This document shows, in pieces, positions 27,838 through 36,941 of a DNA stretch of 64,000 nucleotides (positions are counted from its first letter, which is position 1; each line of letters begins with the position of its first letter). The stretch is from Blattabacterium cuenoti (GTDB lineage Bacteria > Bacteroidota > Bacteroidia > Flavobacteriales > Blattabacteriaceae). The DNA lies in assembly GCF_014252015.1 (NCBI RefSeq), contig NZ_CP059206.1, positions 496,001-560,000 of the forward strand, given 5' to 3'. The notes beneath the pieces are model-generated. The model was not told where the DNA came from and ran no database searches. It saw only the letters and a list, made by a program, of their open reading frames with translations. A program made the position numbers and the translations under genes.

Positions 27838-28392
27838 ATGGATGAATTAAACGACATTTTTTGCTGTTGTAAAATAGATATGGAAAAAATATTGAAACAA
27901 CTAAAAGAAGAAATTCATCGTATTCGATTGGGTAGTAAATCTGTATCTTCTTTTTTAGGAAAAATCAAAATAAAATGTTATGGAACCTTTTTTCCGCTTA
28001 TGGAAGTTGCCAATATTTCTATTATAGATAATATGAATATTTCAATTCATCCTTGGGATCGTTCTATTATTTCAGATATAGATAAAGCTATTATCAATGC
28101 TAATTTAGGTTTTATGCCTACTAATAAAGGAGATTCTATTCATATACATTTACCTATAATCACAGAAGAAAGTAGAAAAAATTTTATGAAGAAAATAAAG
28201 TTACAAACAGAACATGCAAAAATTCTTGTTAGAAATATTCGCAATAAAAGCAAAAAATATATAAAAAGATTAAAAATATCAGAAGATGTTTCTAAAACAG
28301 GAGAAAATCGTATACAAAAAATGACGATTGAATATATCGACAAAATAGAAAACTTCTTCCTTCAGAAGGAAAAAGAAATATTAAGAATATAA
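27838..28392 (+). CDS. frr: Ribosome recycling factor
   Basis: RRF splits post-termination ribosomes together with EF-G. The 184-residue protein has the three-helix-bundle pattern and the expected segment RIRLGSKSVSSFLGKIKI near residue 30, then NISIHPWDRSIISDIDKAI and GDSIHIHLPIITEESR. The C-terminal helix retains the NRIQKMTIEYIDKIE motif. It sits 4 bases after pyrH, the order found in most bacteria. Confidence 0.95.
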   Translation: MDELNDIFCCCKIDMEKILKQLKEEIHRIRLGSKSVSSFLGKIKIKCYGTFFPLMEVANISIIDNMNISIHPWDRSIISDIDKAIINANLGFMPTNKGDSIHIHLPIITEESRKNFMKKIKLQTEHAKILVRNIRNKSKKYIKRLKISEDVSKTGENRIQKMTIEYIDKIENFFLQKEKEILRI

Positions 28393-28393
28393 A

Positions 28394-29803
28394 ATGGTCA
28401 AAAAATATTCAGTTAAAGAGTTATTAAATAAAGGAAAATTATTTATAGATAAAAAAGTATTAATTGAAGGATGGATACGTTCTTTTCGTTATTCTATTTT
28501 TGTTACTTTGAATGATGGATCTACCATTCAAAATCTGCAAATTATTTTATCCAATAAACTGGATAAAAAACTTATAAAAAAAATAACAATTGGAAGTTCA
28601 ATTAGAGTTATAGGAATAGTAAAAAAAAGTATAGGGACAAAACAATATATTGAACTTCAATCTTTGAAAATAACCATATATGAATCAGTAGATCCAGTAA
28701 TTATTCAAAAATCTATTTTGCAACCTAAGAAGCATAGTTTAGAAAAACTTCGTGAACAAGCTCATTTACGTTTTAGAACAAATATTTTTAGTTGTATTAT
28801 GCGAATACGTCATCATATAGCTTTTTGCATACATAAATATTTTCATGAACATGGTTTTTTCTATCTTCACACTCCAATCATTACAACTTTAAACTGTGAA
28901 GGAACTGGAAGAATGTTTCAAATTACAACTATGGATTTAAAAAAAAAACTAGTAGATTATGAAAAAGATTTTTTTAAATGTAAGACTTATCTTAGTGTAT
29001 CCGGACAATTAGAAGCGGAAACGGCTTCCCTAGGATTAGGAAAAGTGTACACTTTTGGTCCTGTATTTAGAGCAGAAAATTCTAATACTTCACGACATTT
29101 GTCTGAATTTTGGATGATTGAACCTGAAATTGCTTTTTATCATCTGAAAGAAAACATAAATTTAGCTGAAAATTTTCTAAAGTTTATTATTAGATATATT
29201 ATTGATAATAGCATGGAAGATCTTATTTTTTTAAATAAATATTTGGAAAAATGGAACCAAAAGAAAAAAAATTATCTTTTAGAAAAATTAGAACTTATTT
29301 TAAAATTTCCATTTAAGAAAATTAGTTATACAGAAGCTATAAAAATTCTTGATGAAGAAGAAAAGAAAAAAAATATAAAATTTTTGCATCCAATTATTTG
29401 GGGAATGGATTTACAATCGGAGCATGAACAATATTTAGTTGATAAGTATTTTAAAATTCCTGTAATTGTATTTGATTATCCCTGTAGTATTAAAGCTTTT
29501 TATATGCGTATGAATAATGATGGAAAAACAGTTAGAGCTATGGATGTTTTATTTCCTGAAATAGGAGAAATTATTGGTGGATCTCAAAGAGAAGAACGTT
29601 ATGATATGTTATTACAACGTATGAAAGATACAAATACTGATAAAAATAAACTTTGGTGGTATTTAGATACACGTCGTTTTGGATCTGTACCTCATAGCGG
29701 TTTTGGTTTAGGTTTTGATCGTTTAGTTCAATTTGTAACAGGAATGAATAATATTCGTGATGTTATTCCATATCCAAGAACTCCAAAAAATGCAGAATTT
29801 TAA
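28394..29803 (+). CDS. asnS: Asparaginyl-tRNA synthetase
   Basis: A class IIb synthetase of 469 residues. An N-terminal OB-fold anticodon-binding domain (about 15-105, with VLIEGWIRSFRYS) is followed by the catalytic core. Motif 2 lies in GPVFRAENSNTSRHLSEFW and motif 3 in GFGLGFDRLVQFVTG; the YLSVSGQLEAE segment is typical. Asn rather than Asp specificity is supported by overall similarity to AsnS. Its presence means tRNA-Asn is charged directly. It begins one base after the frr stop. Confidence 0.94.
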   Translation: MVKKYSVKELLNKGKLFIDKKVLIEGWIRSFRYSIFVTLNDGSTIQNLQIILSNKLDKKLIKKITIGSSIRVIGIVKKSIGTKQYIELQSLKITIYESVDPVIIQKSILQPKKHSLEKLREQAHLRFRTNIFSCIMRIRHHIAFCIHKYFHEHGFFYLHTPIITTLNCEGTGRMFQITTMDLKKKLVDYEKDFFKCKTYLSVSGQLEAETASLGLGKVYTFGPVFRAENSNTSRHLSEFWMIEPEIAFYHLKENINLAENFLKFIIRYIIDNSMEDLIFLNKYLEKWNQKKKNYLLEKLELILKFPFKKISYTEAIKILDEEEKKKNIKFLHPIIWGMDLQSEHEQYLVDKYFKIPVIVFDYPCSIKAFYMRMNNDGKTVRAMDVLFPEIGEIIGGSQREERYDMLLQRMKDTNTDKNKLWWYLDTRRFGSVPHSGFGLGFDRLVQFVTGMNNIRDVIPYPRTPKNAEF

Positions 29804-29806
29804 GAT

Positions 29807-31267
29807 ATGTTAAAACAACAGTTATTGCAAAAAGGACAACATAAACTTTCTCCGCAACAAATCAAATTAATGAAATTAGTCCAATTATCTACTTTAGATT
29901 TTGAACAAAAAGTTCGACAAGAGTTAGAAGAAAATCCCGCTTTAGAATTAGAAGAAGAAAATAGTTCGGATTTAGATTTAGAAGAGTCTTCAGATATATT
30001 AGAATTAGAAAATGACCTTACGGAAGATCAAACTGTAGATTTTTCTGATATGGATGAATATTTAAGTGATGACGAATTTGAAGATTTTAAAATAAACAAT
30101 CCAAATTACAGTGTGCAAAAATATATTCCTATTATTTCTGGAATTTCTTTTCAAGACTATTTAAAAAGTCAATTGCATACATTTCGTTTGAATGAAAAAG
30201 ATTTATTAATTGCTGATTTTATATTAGGAAATATCGATGATGATGGTTTTATTAGAAGAAAAATAACATCTATAGCAGATGATATTTTTTTAATACTCGG
30301 AATATCAGTATCTACAGAGAAAATAGAAAAATTACTGATAGATTATATACAAAAATTAGATCCTATAGGAGTAGGATCCAGAAATCTACAAGAATGTTTA
30401 TTAATTCAATTAGATAAAAAAAAAATGAATCAGGAAATTTTTTTATCAGAAAAAATTATACGATATCATTTTGAATCTTTTGTAAAAAAACATTATCAAA
30501 AATTACAAATGAAATTGGGAATAACAAAAAAAAATTTAAGAAAAGCCATTGATCAAATAAAAAAATTAAATCCTAAACCAGGTAAAATTTATTCTGATAA
30601 TACTAAAAATTTGGATCATATTATTCCGGATTTTAATATATATATTTCAGATGAAAAATTAGAACTTTCTATAAATCAAAGAAATATACCAGAATTAAAG
30701 GTGTCATCTTTATATTTAAATATATTAAAATCTTATAAAAATAAATCAGAAAAAAATGTAAAAAAAGATGAAAAAACCATTATGTTTTTAAAGCAAAAAA
30801 TAGATTCAGCAAAATGGTTTGTGGATGCAATCAAACAACGTCAAAATACATTAATGTTAACTATGAATGCTATTATGAATTATCAAAAAGAATATTTTTT
30901 AACTGGAGATCCAATTAAAATAAAACCTATGATTTTAAAAAATATTTCCCAAAAAATTGGAGTAGGGATTTCTACTGTTTCACGTGTAGCTAATAGTAAA
31001 TATGTTAATACACCATATGGTACTTTTTTAATAAAAAGCTTTTTTTCTGAAAAAATGATAAATCAAGAAGGAGAAGAAATTTCTTCTATTGAAATCAAAA
31101 AACTATTAGGAGAATCAATAGCTCAAGAAAATAAAAAAAAACCTCTTACAGATGAAAAATTATCCAATATACTTAAAGAAAAAGGATATTTAATAGCTAG
31201 GAGAACTATCGCTAAATATAGAGATCAAATGCATATTCCTGTTGCAAGGATGCGAAAAAATTTATAA
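29807..31267 (+). CDS. rpoN: RNA polymerase sigma-54 factor
   Basis: A 486-residue sigma-54. Region I is the glutamine/leucine-rich N-terminus (LLQKGQHKLSPQQIKLMKLV, ending in ELEENPALE), which holds the polymerase in a closed complex. An acidic linker follows (about 45-95). The core-binding and DNA-binding parts come next, ending with the RpoN box ARRTIAKYRD near residue 464, which reads the -24 promoter element. Sigma-54 needs an AAA+ activator; none is encoded in this window. Last gene of the pyrH operon, it abuts the convergent aldehyde dehydrogenase. Confidence 0.95.
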   Translation: MLKQQLLQKGQHKLSPQQIKLMKLVQLSTLDFEQKVRQELEENPALELEEENSSDLDLEESSDILELENDLTEDQTVDFSDMDEYLSDDEFEDFKINNPNYSVQKYIPIISGISFQDYLKSQLHTFRLNEKDLLIADFILGNIDDDGFIRRKITSIADDIFLILGISVSTEKIEKLLIDYIQKLDPIGVGSRNLQECLLIQLDKKKMNQEIFLSEKIIRYHFESFVKKHYQKLQMKLGITKKNLRKAIDQIKKLNPKPGKIYSDNTKNLDHIIPDFNIYISDEKLELSINQRNIPELKVSSLYLNILKSYKNKSEKNVKKDEKTIMFLKQKIDSAKWFVDAIKQRQNTLMLTMNAIMNYQKEYFLTGDPIKIKPMILKNISQKIGVGISTVSRVANSKYVNTPYGTFLIKSFFSEKMINQEGEEISSIEIKKLLGESIAQENKKKPLTDEKLSNILKEKGYLIARRTIAKYRDQMHIPVARMRKNL

Positions 31268-32620
31268 TTATTTTATAATTAAAGTTTTACAATTAGAAAA
31301 TTCTTTTATAGATAAAGCTGATAATTCTCTACCATATCCAGATTTTTTAACTCCTCCAAAAGGAAAACGTGGATCGGATTTTACAATTTCATTAATAAAA
31401 ATCATTCCAGTATCTATTTCTCTTGATATTTTTTCCGCTTTTTCTAAATCTTTTGTCCAAATAGAAGTTCCAAGTCCGTATGGTGTATTATTGACAATAT
31501 CAGGAATTATTTTTTCTTGAGAAAAAGAATAAACTATTCCTATTGGACCAAATATCTCTTCTTTATTCACTATGGAATTATCATTTTCTATTTTCAATAA
31601 AGAAGGAGAAAAGAAATTACCATTTCTGGTAATTTCTAAACATATTTTACCTCCATTTAATATAATATTTTTATATTGTTGATGTAATTTATCAGATAAA
31701 TCATTACGAGAAATATAGCCTATTTTGGTTAATTCATCATACAAATCTCCTTTATGATATGTTTTCATCTCTTGCATGACTGCATCTATAAAATCATCCA
31801 TGATCATTTTATCTACAATAAATCTTTTTGCAGAAATACATGTTTGTCCTGTATTATTTAATCTAGATTCTGTAGCTAATTTTGCTATCTTTTTTATATT
31901 TTCTACATCTTTCATAACTACAAAAGCATCATTTCCTCCTAATTCCAAAACAGATTTTTTAACATATTTTCCCGATAATGATCCTATAATGCTCCCAGTT
32001 AAAGTACTTCCTGTAAAAGTAACTCCTTGTATAATAGAATGTGCAATAACGGATTCTATCTTATTAACATCTATTAATAAAACCTGGAAAACTCCTTTAG
32101 GAAAACCAGATTCTAAGAATATTTTCTCTAAAATAAGAGAACATCCTGTTGTATTAAGAGCAGGTTTAATGATAATTATATTTCCTAATAATAAATTAGG
32201 AATAGTAGATCTAATTGTTTGCCAAATAGGATAATTCCAAGGCATAATCCCTAATATAGCACCTATAGATTCAAACTTGACATAAGAAATTTCATATTCA
32301 GTATGAATTTTTTTAGTAAAAATAGATTCTTCTAATTTGGAATAGTATTGGCACAAATTAATACTTTTATTGATCTCTGCATAAGATTGAGTAATGGGCT
32401 TCCCCATTTCTTTAGTAATGGAATATGCTATAATATCTATGGCTTTCTGCATGCAAAAACAGAGTTTCATGATACATTTAATCTTAGAATCAAAGGAAAA
32501 ATTTTTCCATTCTTTATATGCATTTTGAGCTTCTGATAATTTAATATTAATGTTCTTATCTGATAAAAAATAATAAGTTTTTAATACATTGTTATCTACA
32601 GGATTAATGGTTTGAAACAT
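31268..32620 (-). CDS. NAD(P)-dependent aldehyde dehydrogenase (succinate-semialdehyde type)
   Basis: A 450-residue aldehyde dehydrogenase that oxidises an aldehyde to the acid. The cofactor and catalytic parts are seen in IMPWNYPIWQ near 124, VLELGGNDAFVV (general base E) and NNTGQTCISAKRF with the nucleophile C261, then EEIFGPIGIVY. Closest in appearance to the succinate-semialdehyde/Gad-type family common in Bacteroidota, but substrate assignment is tentative. It is slightly short at the N-terminus. Together with sufE it follows metE on the reverse strand. Confidence 0.88.
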   Translation of the reverse strand: MFQTINPVDNNVLKTYYFLSDKNINIKLSEAQNAYKEWKNFSFDSKIKCIMKLCFCMQKAIDIIAYSITKEMGKPITQSYAEINKSINLCQYYSKLEESIFTKKIHTEYEISYVKFESIGAILGIMPWNYPIWQTIRSTIPNLLLGNIIIIKPALNTTGCSLILEKIFLESGFPKGVFQVLLIDVNKIESVIAHSIIQGVTFTGSTLTGSIIGSLSGKYVKKSVLELGGNDAFVVMKDVENIKKIAKLATESRLNNTGQTCISAKRFIVDKMIMDDFIDAVMQEMKTYHKGDLYDELTKIGYISRNDLSDKLHQQYKNIILNGGKICLEITRNGNFFSPSLLKIENDNSIVNKEEIFGPIGIVYSFSQEKIIPDIVNNTPYGLGTSIWTKDLEKAEKISREIDTGMIFINEIVKSDPRFPFGGVKKSGYGRELSALSIKEFSNCKTLIIK

Positions 32621-32631
32621 ATCACTTTTTT

Positions 32632-33075
32632 TTAAATTCTACCATTTGATCTAATAGAAGTTTTGGTATGGAAAGCTATGGCGTAAAACTTTATTTTTTT
32701 TAAAAATAAAAACATTCCATTAGCTCTAATAGGAGATAGGAAAGTTTGAAATCCTATTTCATAAATAAAATTAGCATTAGAATAAATAATTTCAAAAGGA
32801 AAAAGACCTGAATATACTCGAATCATAATAGCAATCATCCCTCTGGGTAATAACGCTTCACTATCTGCTTCAAAAAAAATACGTGATCCATCAAATTTAG
32901 CTTCTAACCAAACTTTAGATTGACATCCATGAATTAATTTTTCCTCTGACCTAAACTTATAAGATTTTTTAGGCAATTTATTTCCCAAATCTATCAAATA
33001 TTCATATTTTTCCTCCCAATTCTTAAGGAATTGAAACTCCTTTTTTATTATTTCTTCTTTTTTATGTAAAATCAT
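32632..33075 (-). CDS. sufE: Cysteine desulfuration protein SufE
   Basis: SufE takes persulfide sulfur from the SufS desulfurase and passes it to the SufBCD scaffold for Fe-S cluster assembly. The 147-residue protein has C51 in LIHGCQSKVW, the sulfur-accepting cysteine. The flanking EKYEYLIDLGNKLP and LLPRGMIAIMIRVYSG are also family typical. The rest of the suf cluster is not in this window. It lies 52 bases after metE and 11 bases before the aldehyde dehydrogenase. Confidence 0.93.
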   Translation of the reverse strand: MILHKKEEIIKKEFQFLKNWEEKYEYLIDLGNKLPKKSYKFRSEEKLIHGCQSKVWLEAKFDGSRIFFEADSEALLPRGMIAIMIRVYSGLFPFEIIYSNANFIYEIGFQTFLSPIRANGMFLFLKKIKFYAIAFHTKTSIRSNGRI

Positions 33076-33127
33076 TTATAAATTTTTAGGTCAACATGAA
33101 AATATACACATTTCTTTTTTTCAAATT

Positions 33128-35425
33128 TCAAGATGAATTAACTAATTTTTTTCTAGCTATTTTTGCTGCTTTTGTCATATTATGAAGCGATTTCAATACT
33201 TCCTCCCATTTTCTAGTTTTTAATCCACAATCTGGATTAACCCAAATATTTTTTATAGGTAATTTATTTGAAGCTTTTTTGATTAAGTCAAATATTTCTT
33301 CTACGGTAGGAATTCTTGGAGAATGAATATCATATACTCCTGGACCTATTTCATTAGGATAAGAAAAAACTGAAAAAGCTTTTAACAATTCCATTTTAGA
33401 TCTAGATGTCTCCATAGTGATAACGTCTGCATCCAGATCTGCTATATGTTCAAATATATCGTTAAATTCACTATAACACATATGTGTATGTATTTGAGTT
33501 TCATCTTTTACTCCACTTGAAGAAATACGAAAGGCCTTAATAGACCAATCAAAATAAGACTTCCAATTCTTTTTTTTCAAAGGTAATCCTTCTCTTAGGG
33601 CGGGTTCATCTATTTGAATAATTTGAATCCCAGATTTTTCCAAGGATAAAACTTCTTCTCGAATAGCCCAAGCTATTTGATAAGCAGTATGATATATAGG
33701 TTGATCATTTCTCACAAAAGACCATTGTAGAATTGTTACGGGACCGGTTAGCATGCCTTTCATTAATTTTTTTGTTTTAGATTGAGCAAAACATATCCAT
33801 TCAACAGTCATATCGCTAATACGACCAACATCTCCATAAATAACAGGAGGTTTAACACAACGGCTTCCATAACTTTGAACCCATCCATTGTTAGTAGAAA
33901 GAATTCCTTTTAATTTATCGGAAAAATATTCTACCATATCAGTTCTTTCAAACTCTCCATGAACCAGGACATCTAAATCTATTTTTTCTTGCTTTTTAAT
34001 AACATCTACAATAAAATCTTTAATTTTTTCATTATAACTTTCTTGACTCAACTCCTTTTTTCGTAATTTGTTACGCAAACTACGAATTTCTTTCGTTTGT
34101 GGAAAAGATCCTATAGTAGTAGTAGGAAATAGAGGAAGACGAAACTTATTTTTTTGCTTTTTTTGTCTAATATAAAAATGATTATTTCTTTGTATATCTT
34201 GGTCTGTTATTTTTGTCATTCTTTCCTTTATTTTTTGATCATAAAAAATAGAGGATGATTTTTCTAATAAAGAAGAATTTTTGAATAAAATATTTTTATT
34301 TCCTTTTACAATTTCTACTAAATCATTTAATTCGTAAATTTTTTGTTTTGCAAAAGACATTCTATTTTTGATTGCTATATGAATAGAATGTTCATACTCT
34401 ATATCTATAGGTACGTGTATAAGAGAACAATTAGGAGCTATCATAATTCTATCTTCTCCTATAGATTCTATCGCATTTTCTATTTTTTGAACAGAATTAG
34501 CATAATTGTTTTTCCATACATTTCTTCCATCAATAAGTCCTAAAGATAAAATCATTTTTGATTCTCTTGAAAAAAAAGAGAGGATTTTTTCCATCTGTTC
34601 TGAATCTTCCACTAAATCTATATGCAATGCTTGAATAGACATATCCTGAAAAAGAAACATATTTTCTGACATTCCATCAAAATAAGAAGCTAACATAATA
34701 TTGATATCAGAACAAAATTTAGATATTTCACCATAAGCATATTTAAAAGCCTCTTTTTCTTTTTCAGACATATCTAAAACTAAAATAGGTTCATCTAATT
34801 GAATCCAATTAATTCCTTCATTTTTTAATTTTTTTATAATTTTTATATAAATAGGAATTATATTTTCTATTAAATCCATTTTATGAAAAGACTTTTCTTT
34901 TTCTTTCCCTAAAAATAAATAGGATACAGGTCCAATTAATACAGGTTTAATTTTTTTTATAGATTTCAATATTTTTTTAGATTCCTCTAATTCATCAAAA
35001 ATTTTATTTGAAAAAATTGAAAATTTTTGATTTTTATCAAATTCTGGTACTATATAATGATAATTAGTATTAAACCATTTTGTCATTTCCATAGCTTTAA
35101 TATCCCATTCATTTCTTTGAAACCCTCTAGCCATAGAAAAATATAAATCAATATTATTATGAATTACTGGAATAGAATGATAAGACTCTGGAATCACTCC
35201 CAACAATAAGGACATATCTAGAACATGATCATAAAAACTGAAATCATTGCATGGAATTAAATCTAAATTAGCCTCTTCTTGTAATTTCCAATTTTCCTCT
35301 CTTATTTTTTCCCCTACTTCAAATAAAGAATTAGAATCAATCTTATTTGACCAATAAGCTTCACTAGCTTTTTTTAACTCTCTTCGTATTCCTATACGAG
35401 GATACCCTAAATTATGTTTCAGCAT
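33128..35425 (-). CDS. metE: Cobalamin-independent methionine synthase
   Basis: MetE transfers a methyl group from 5-methyl-THF polyglutamate to homocysteine, the last step of methionine synthesis, without vitamin B12. At 765 residues it has both halves of the double barrel. The N-terminal half begins NLGYPRIGIRRELKKA. The C-terminal half starts at FPTTTIGSFPQT and carries the zinc ligands in HTHMCY (near 647) and NPDCGLKTR (near 731). All are intact. Retention is consistent with a symbiont providing methionine. No riboswitch is evident upstream. Confidence 0.96.
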   Translation of the reverse strand: MLKHNLGYPRIGIRRELKKASEAYWSNKIDSNSLFEVGEKIREENWKLQEEANLDLIPCNDFSFYDHVLDMSLLLGVIPESYHSIPVIHNNIDLYFSMARGFQRNEWDIKAMEMTKWFNTNYHYIVPEFDKNQKFSIFSNKIFDELEESKKILKSIKKIKPVLIGPVSYLFLGKEKEKSFHKMDLIENIIPIYIKIIKKLKNEGINWIQLDEPILVLDMSEKEKEAFKYAYGEISKFCSDINIMLASYFDGMSENMFLFQDMSIQALHIDLVEDSEQMEKILSFFSRESKMILSLGLIDGRNVWKNNYANSVQKIENAIESIGEDRIMIAPNCSLIHVPIDIEYEHSIHIAIKNRMSFAKQKIYELNDLVEIVKGNKNILFKNSSLLEKSSSIFYDQKIKERMTKITDQDIQRNNHFYIRQKKQKNKFRLPLFPTTTIGSFPQTKEIRSLRNKLRKKELSQESYNEKIKDFIVDVIKKQEKIDLDVLVHGEFERTDMVEYFSDKLKGILSTNNGWVQSYGSRCVKPPVIYGDVGRISDMTVEWICFAQSKTKKLMKGMLTGPVTILQWSFVRNDQPIYHTAYQIAWAIREEVLSLEKSGIQIIQIDEPALREGLPLKKKNWKSYFDWSIKAFRISSSGVKDETQIHTHMCYSEFNDIFEHIADLDADVITMETSRSKMELLKAFSVFSYPNEIGPGVYDIHSPRIPTVEEIFDLIKKASNKLPIKNIWVNPDCGLKTRKWEEVLKSLHNMTKAAKIARKKLVNSS

Positions 35426-35486
35426 AAAATAACTTTTATTGAAAATTTTATTTTCATATGTATGATATGATATAAATAAAAATTAA

Positions 35487-36677
35487 TTAAATATCCAACA
35501 ATTGATATAAATATTCTAAAATTTTTTTATCTAAAATAGAAAAATTTATATTTCTTCTGTTCATTACAATTTCAACAGTTTCACAAACTTTATTAAAAGA
35601 AATTCTTTTTTTCATTTGAATACCTCCTAAACAAAAAGAAGGAATATATCTGGAAGGAAATCCATATCCAAAAATACTATCACCAACACCTACAATCGTA
35701 GCTGTATTAAATTGAGTATTTATTGCTGATTTAGAATGATCTCCCATGATTATCCCAATAAATTGTAAATTAGTAGGAACAAAATCTTTTTTTTCATAAT
35801 TCCAAATTGTTACTTTTTGATAATCATTTCTCAAATTAGAAATATTAGTTCCAGCACCTAAATTACACCATTCTCCTAAAATAGAATTTCCTAAAAATCC
35901 ATCATGAACCTTATTAGAATAGGAAAAAATCACAGAATTGAAAATTTCTCCTCCTACTTTACAAAAAGCAGCTATTGTTGTACCTCCATATATTTTTGAT
36001 CCCATATTTAATATAGTGTTATTTCCAATAGCTACTGGCCCTCTGATTATGGATCCTTCCATAATTTTAACTCCTTTTTCAATATATATGGGGCCAAGTT
36101 TAGCATTTAATACAACATTATTTGCTTTTATATCTTCTTCCAAAAAAATTTCTTCTTTACAAAGAACATAATTTTTTCCCAATAAAGAGAAAGATTTTTT
36201 TCCTTTTGTGAAAAACATAAAATCTTTTTTTAATATAGTTTCATTGTTTATAAATATGTCCCATGGATATTGAATATGAATAACTCGTTTTACATGATAT
36301 GTTTTTTGACATTTATTTAAATATAAAGGAAGAAGATCTTCTTTTTCTGAAAAAAAATTCTTTTTTATAGCAATCATTTTTTCTTTAAAAAAAATGGTTT
36401 CATTTTCTTTTAAAGAAAGAAGAATTTTAATTAACTCTTCATTAGGAAGAAATGAAGAATTGATCAAGAATACATTCTCAAAAAATGAATATTTTTTTTT
36501 TGAATATTTCTTTGAAAGAAAAGGTTGTGTCATAATATGATTTACATTTTTTCCAATGTATTTTTCCCATCTTTCTTTTATTGTAAATAATCCTAATCGA
36601 ATTTCTGATACAGGTCTAGTAAGCGTTATAGGAAATAATTTTTTCCATTCTATTCCATCATATAATATGAAATTCAT
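35487..36677 (-). CDS. GlmU-like sugar nucleotidyltransferase/acetyltransferase family protein
   Basis: A 396-residue protein of the Bacteroidota GlmU-like family. The N-terminal half starts NFILYDGIEWKKLFPITLTRPVSEIR, a divergent nucleotidyltransferase domain. The C-terminal half is a left-handed beta helix, visible as hexapeptide-like repeats from about residue 165 (IEKGVKIMEGSIIRGPVAIG and following). It is not the canonical GlmU sequence, so a role in making UDP-GlcNAc or another activated sugar is inference. It precedes metE on the reverse strand. Confidence 0.8.
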   Translation of the reverse strand: MNFILYDGIEWKKLFPITLTRPVSEIRLGLFTIKERWEKYIGKNVNHIMTQPFLSKKYSKKKYSFFENVFLINSSFLPNEELIKILLSLKENETIFFKEKMIAIKKNFFSEKEDLLPLYLNKCQKTYHVKRVIHIQYPWDIFINNETILKKDFMFFTKGKKSFSLLGKNYVLCKEEIFLEEDIKANNVVLNAKLGPIYIEKGVKIMEGSIIRGPVAIGNNTILNMGSKIYGGTTIAAFCKVGGEIFNSVIFSYSNKVHDGFLGNSILGEWCNLGAGTNISNLRNDYQKVTIWNYEKKDFVPTNLQFIGIIMGDHSKSAINTQFNTATIVGVGDSIFGYGFPSRYIPSFCLGGIQMKKRISFNKVCETVEIVMNRRNINFSILDKKILEYLYQLLDI

Positions 36678-36686
36678 ATATATATT

Positions 36687-36941
36687 TTATAATTTTTTAT
36701 ACTTTTCGTATTTTTTCTTAAACTTTTCTGCAGGACCTGTTTTACCTAAAAATCTCTTTTCCCCAGTAAAAAATGGATGTGAATAACTAGATATTTCCAT
36801 TTTATATAATGGATAATCACTTCCATCTATATGAATAGAATCTTTTGTTGTAACTGTTGATTTACAAATCAATATTTTTTCGTTATTAATATCTTTAAAA
36901 ACAACAAGTCTATAATTTTTTGGATGTATTTTTTTTTTCAT
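36687..36941 (-). CDS. rpmE2: Large ribosomal subunit protein bL31, type B
   Basis: An 84-residue ribosomal protein. The start KKKIHPKNYRLVVFKDI and the block SSYSHPFFTGEKRFL are typical of the type B form, which lacks the four zinc-binding cysteines of type A. Zinc-free bL31 is usual in Bacteroidota. Its start codon lies 32 bases inside the end of the fabH-like gene, so translation is probably coupled. Confidence 0.94.
   Translation of the reverse strand: MKKKIHPKNYRLVVFKDINNEKILICKSTVTTKDSIHIDGSDYPLYKMEISSYSHPFFTGEKRFLGKTGPAEKFKKKYEKYKKL

Noticed and set aside
31776..32234. 152-codon open frame on the forward strand
   Set aside because: It is antisense to the aldehyde dehydrogenase, which has full motifs; the translated product shows no family features.
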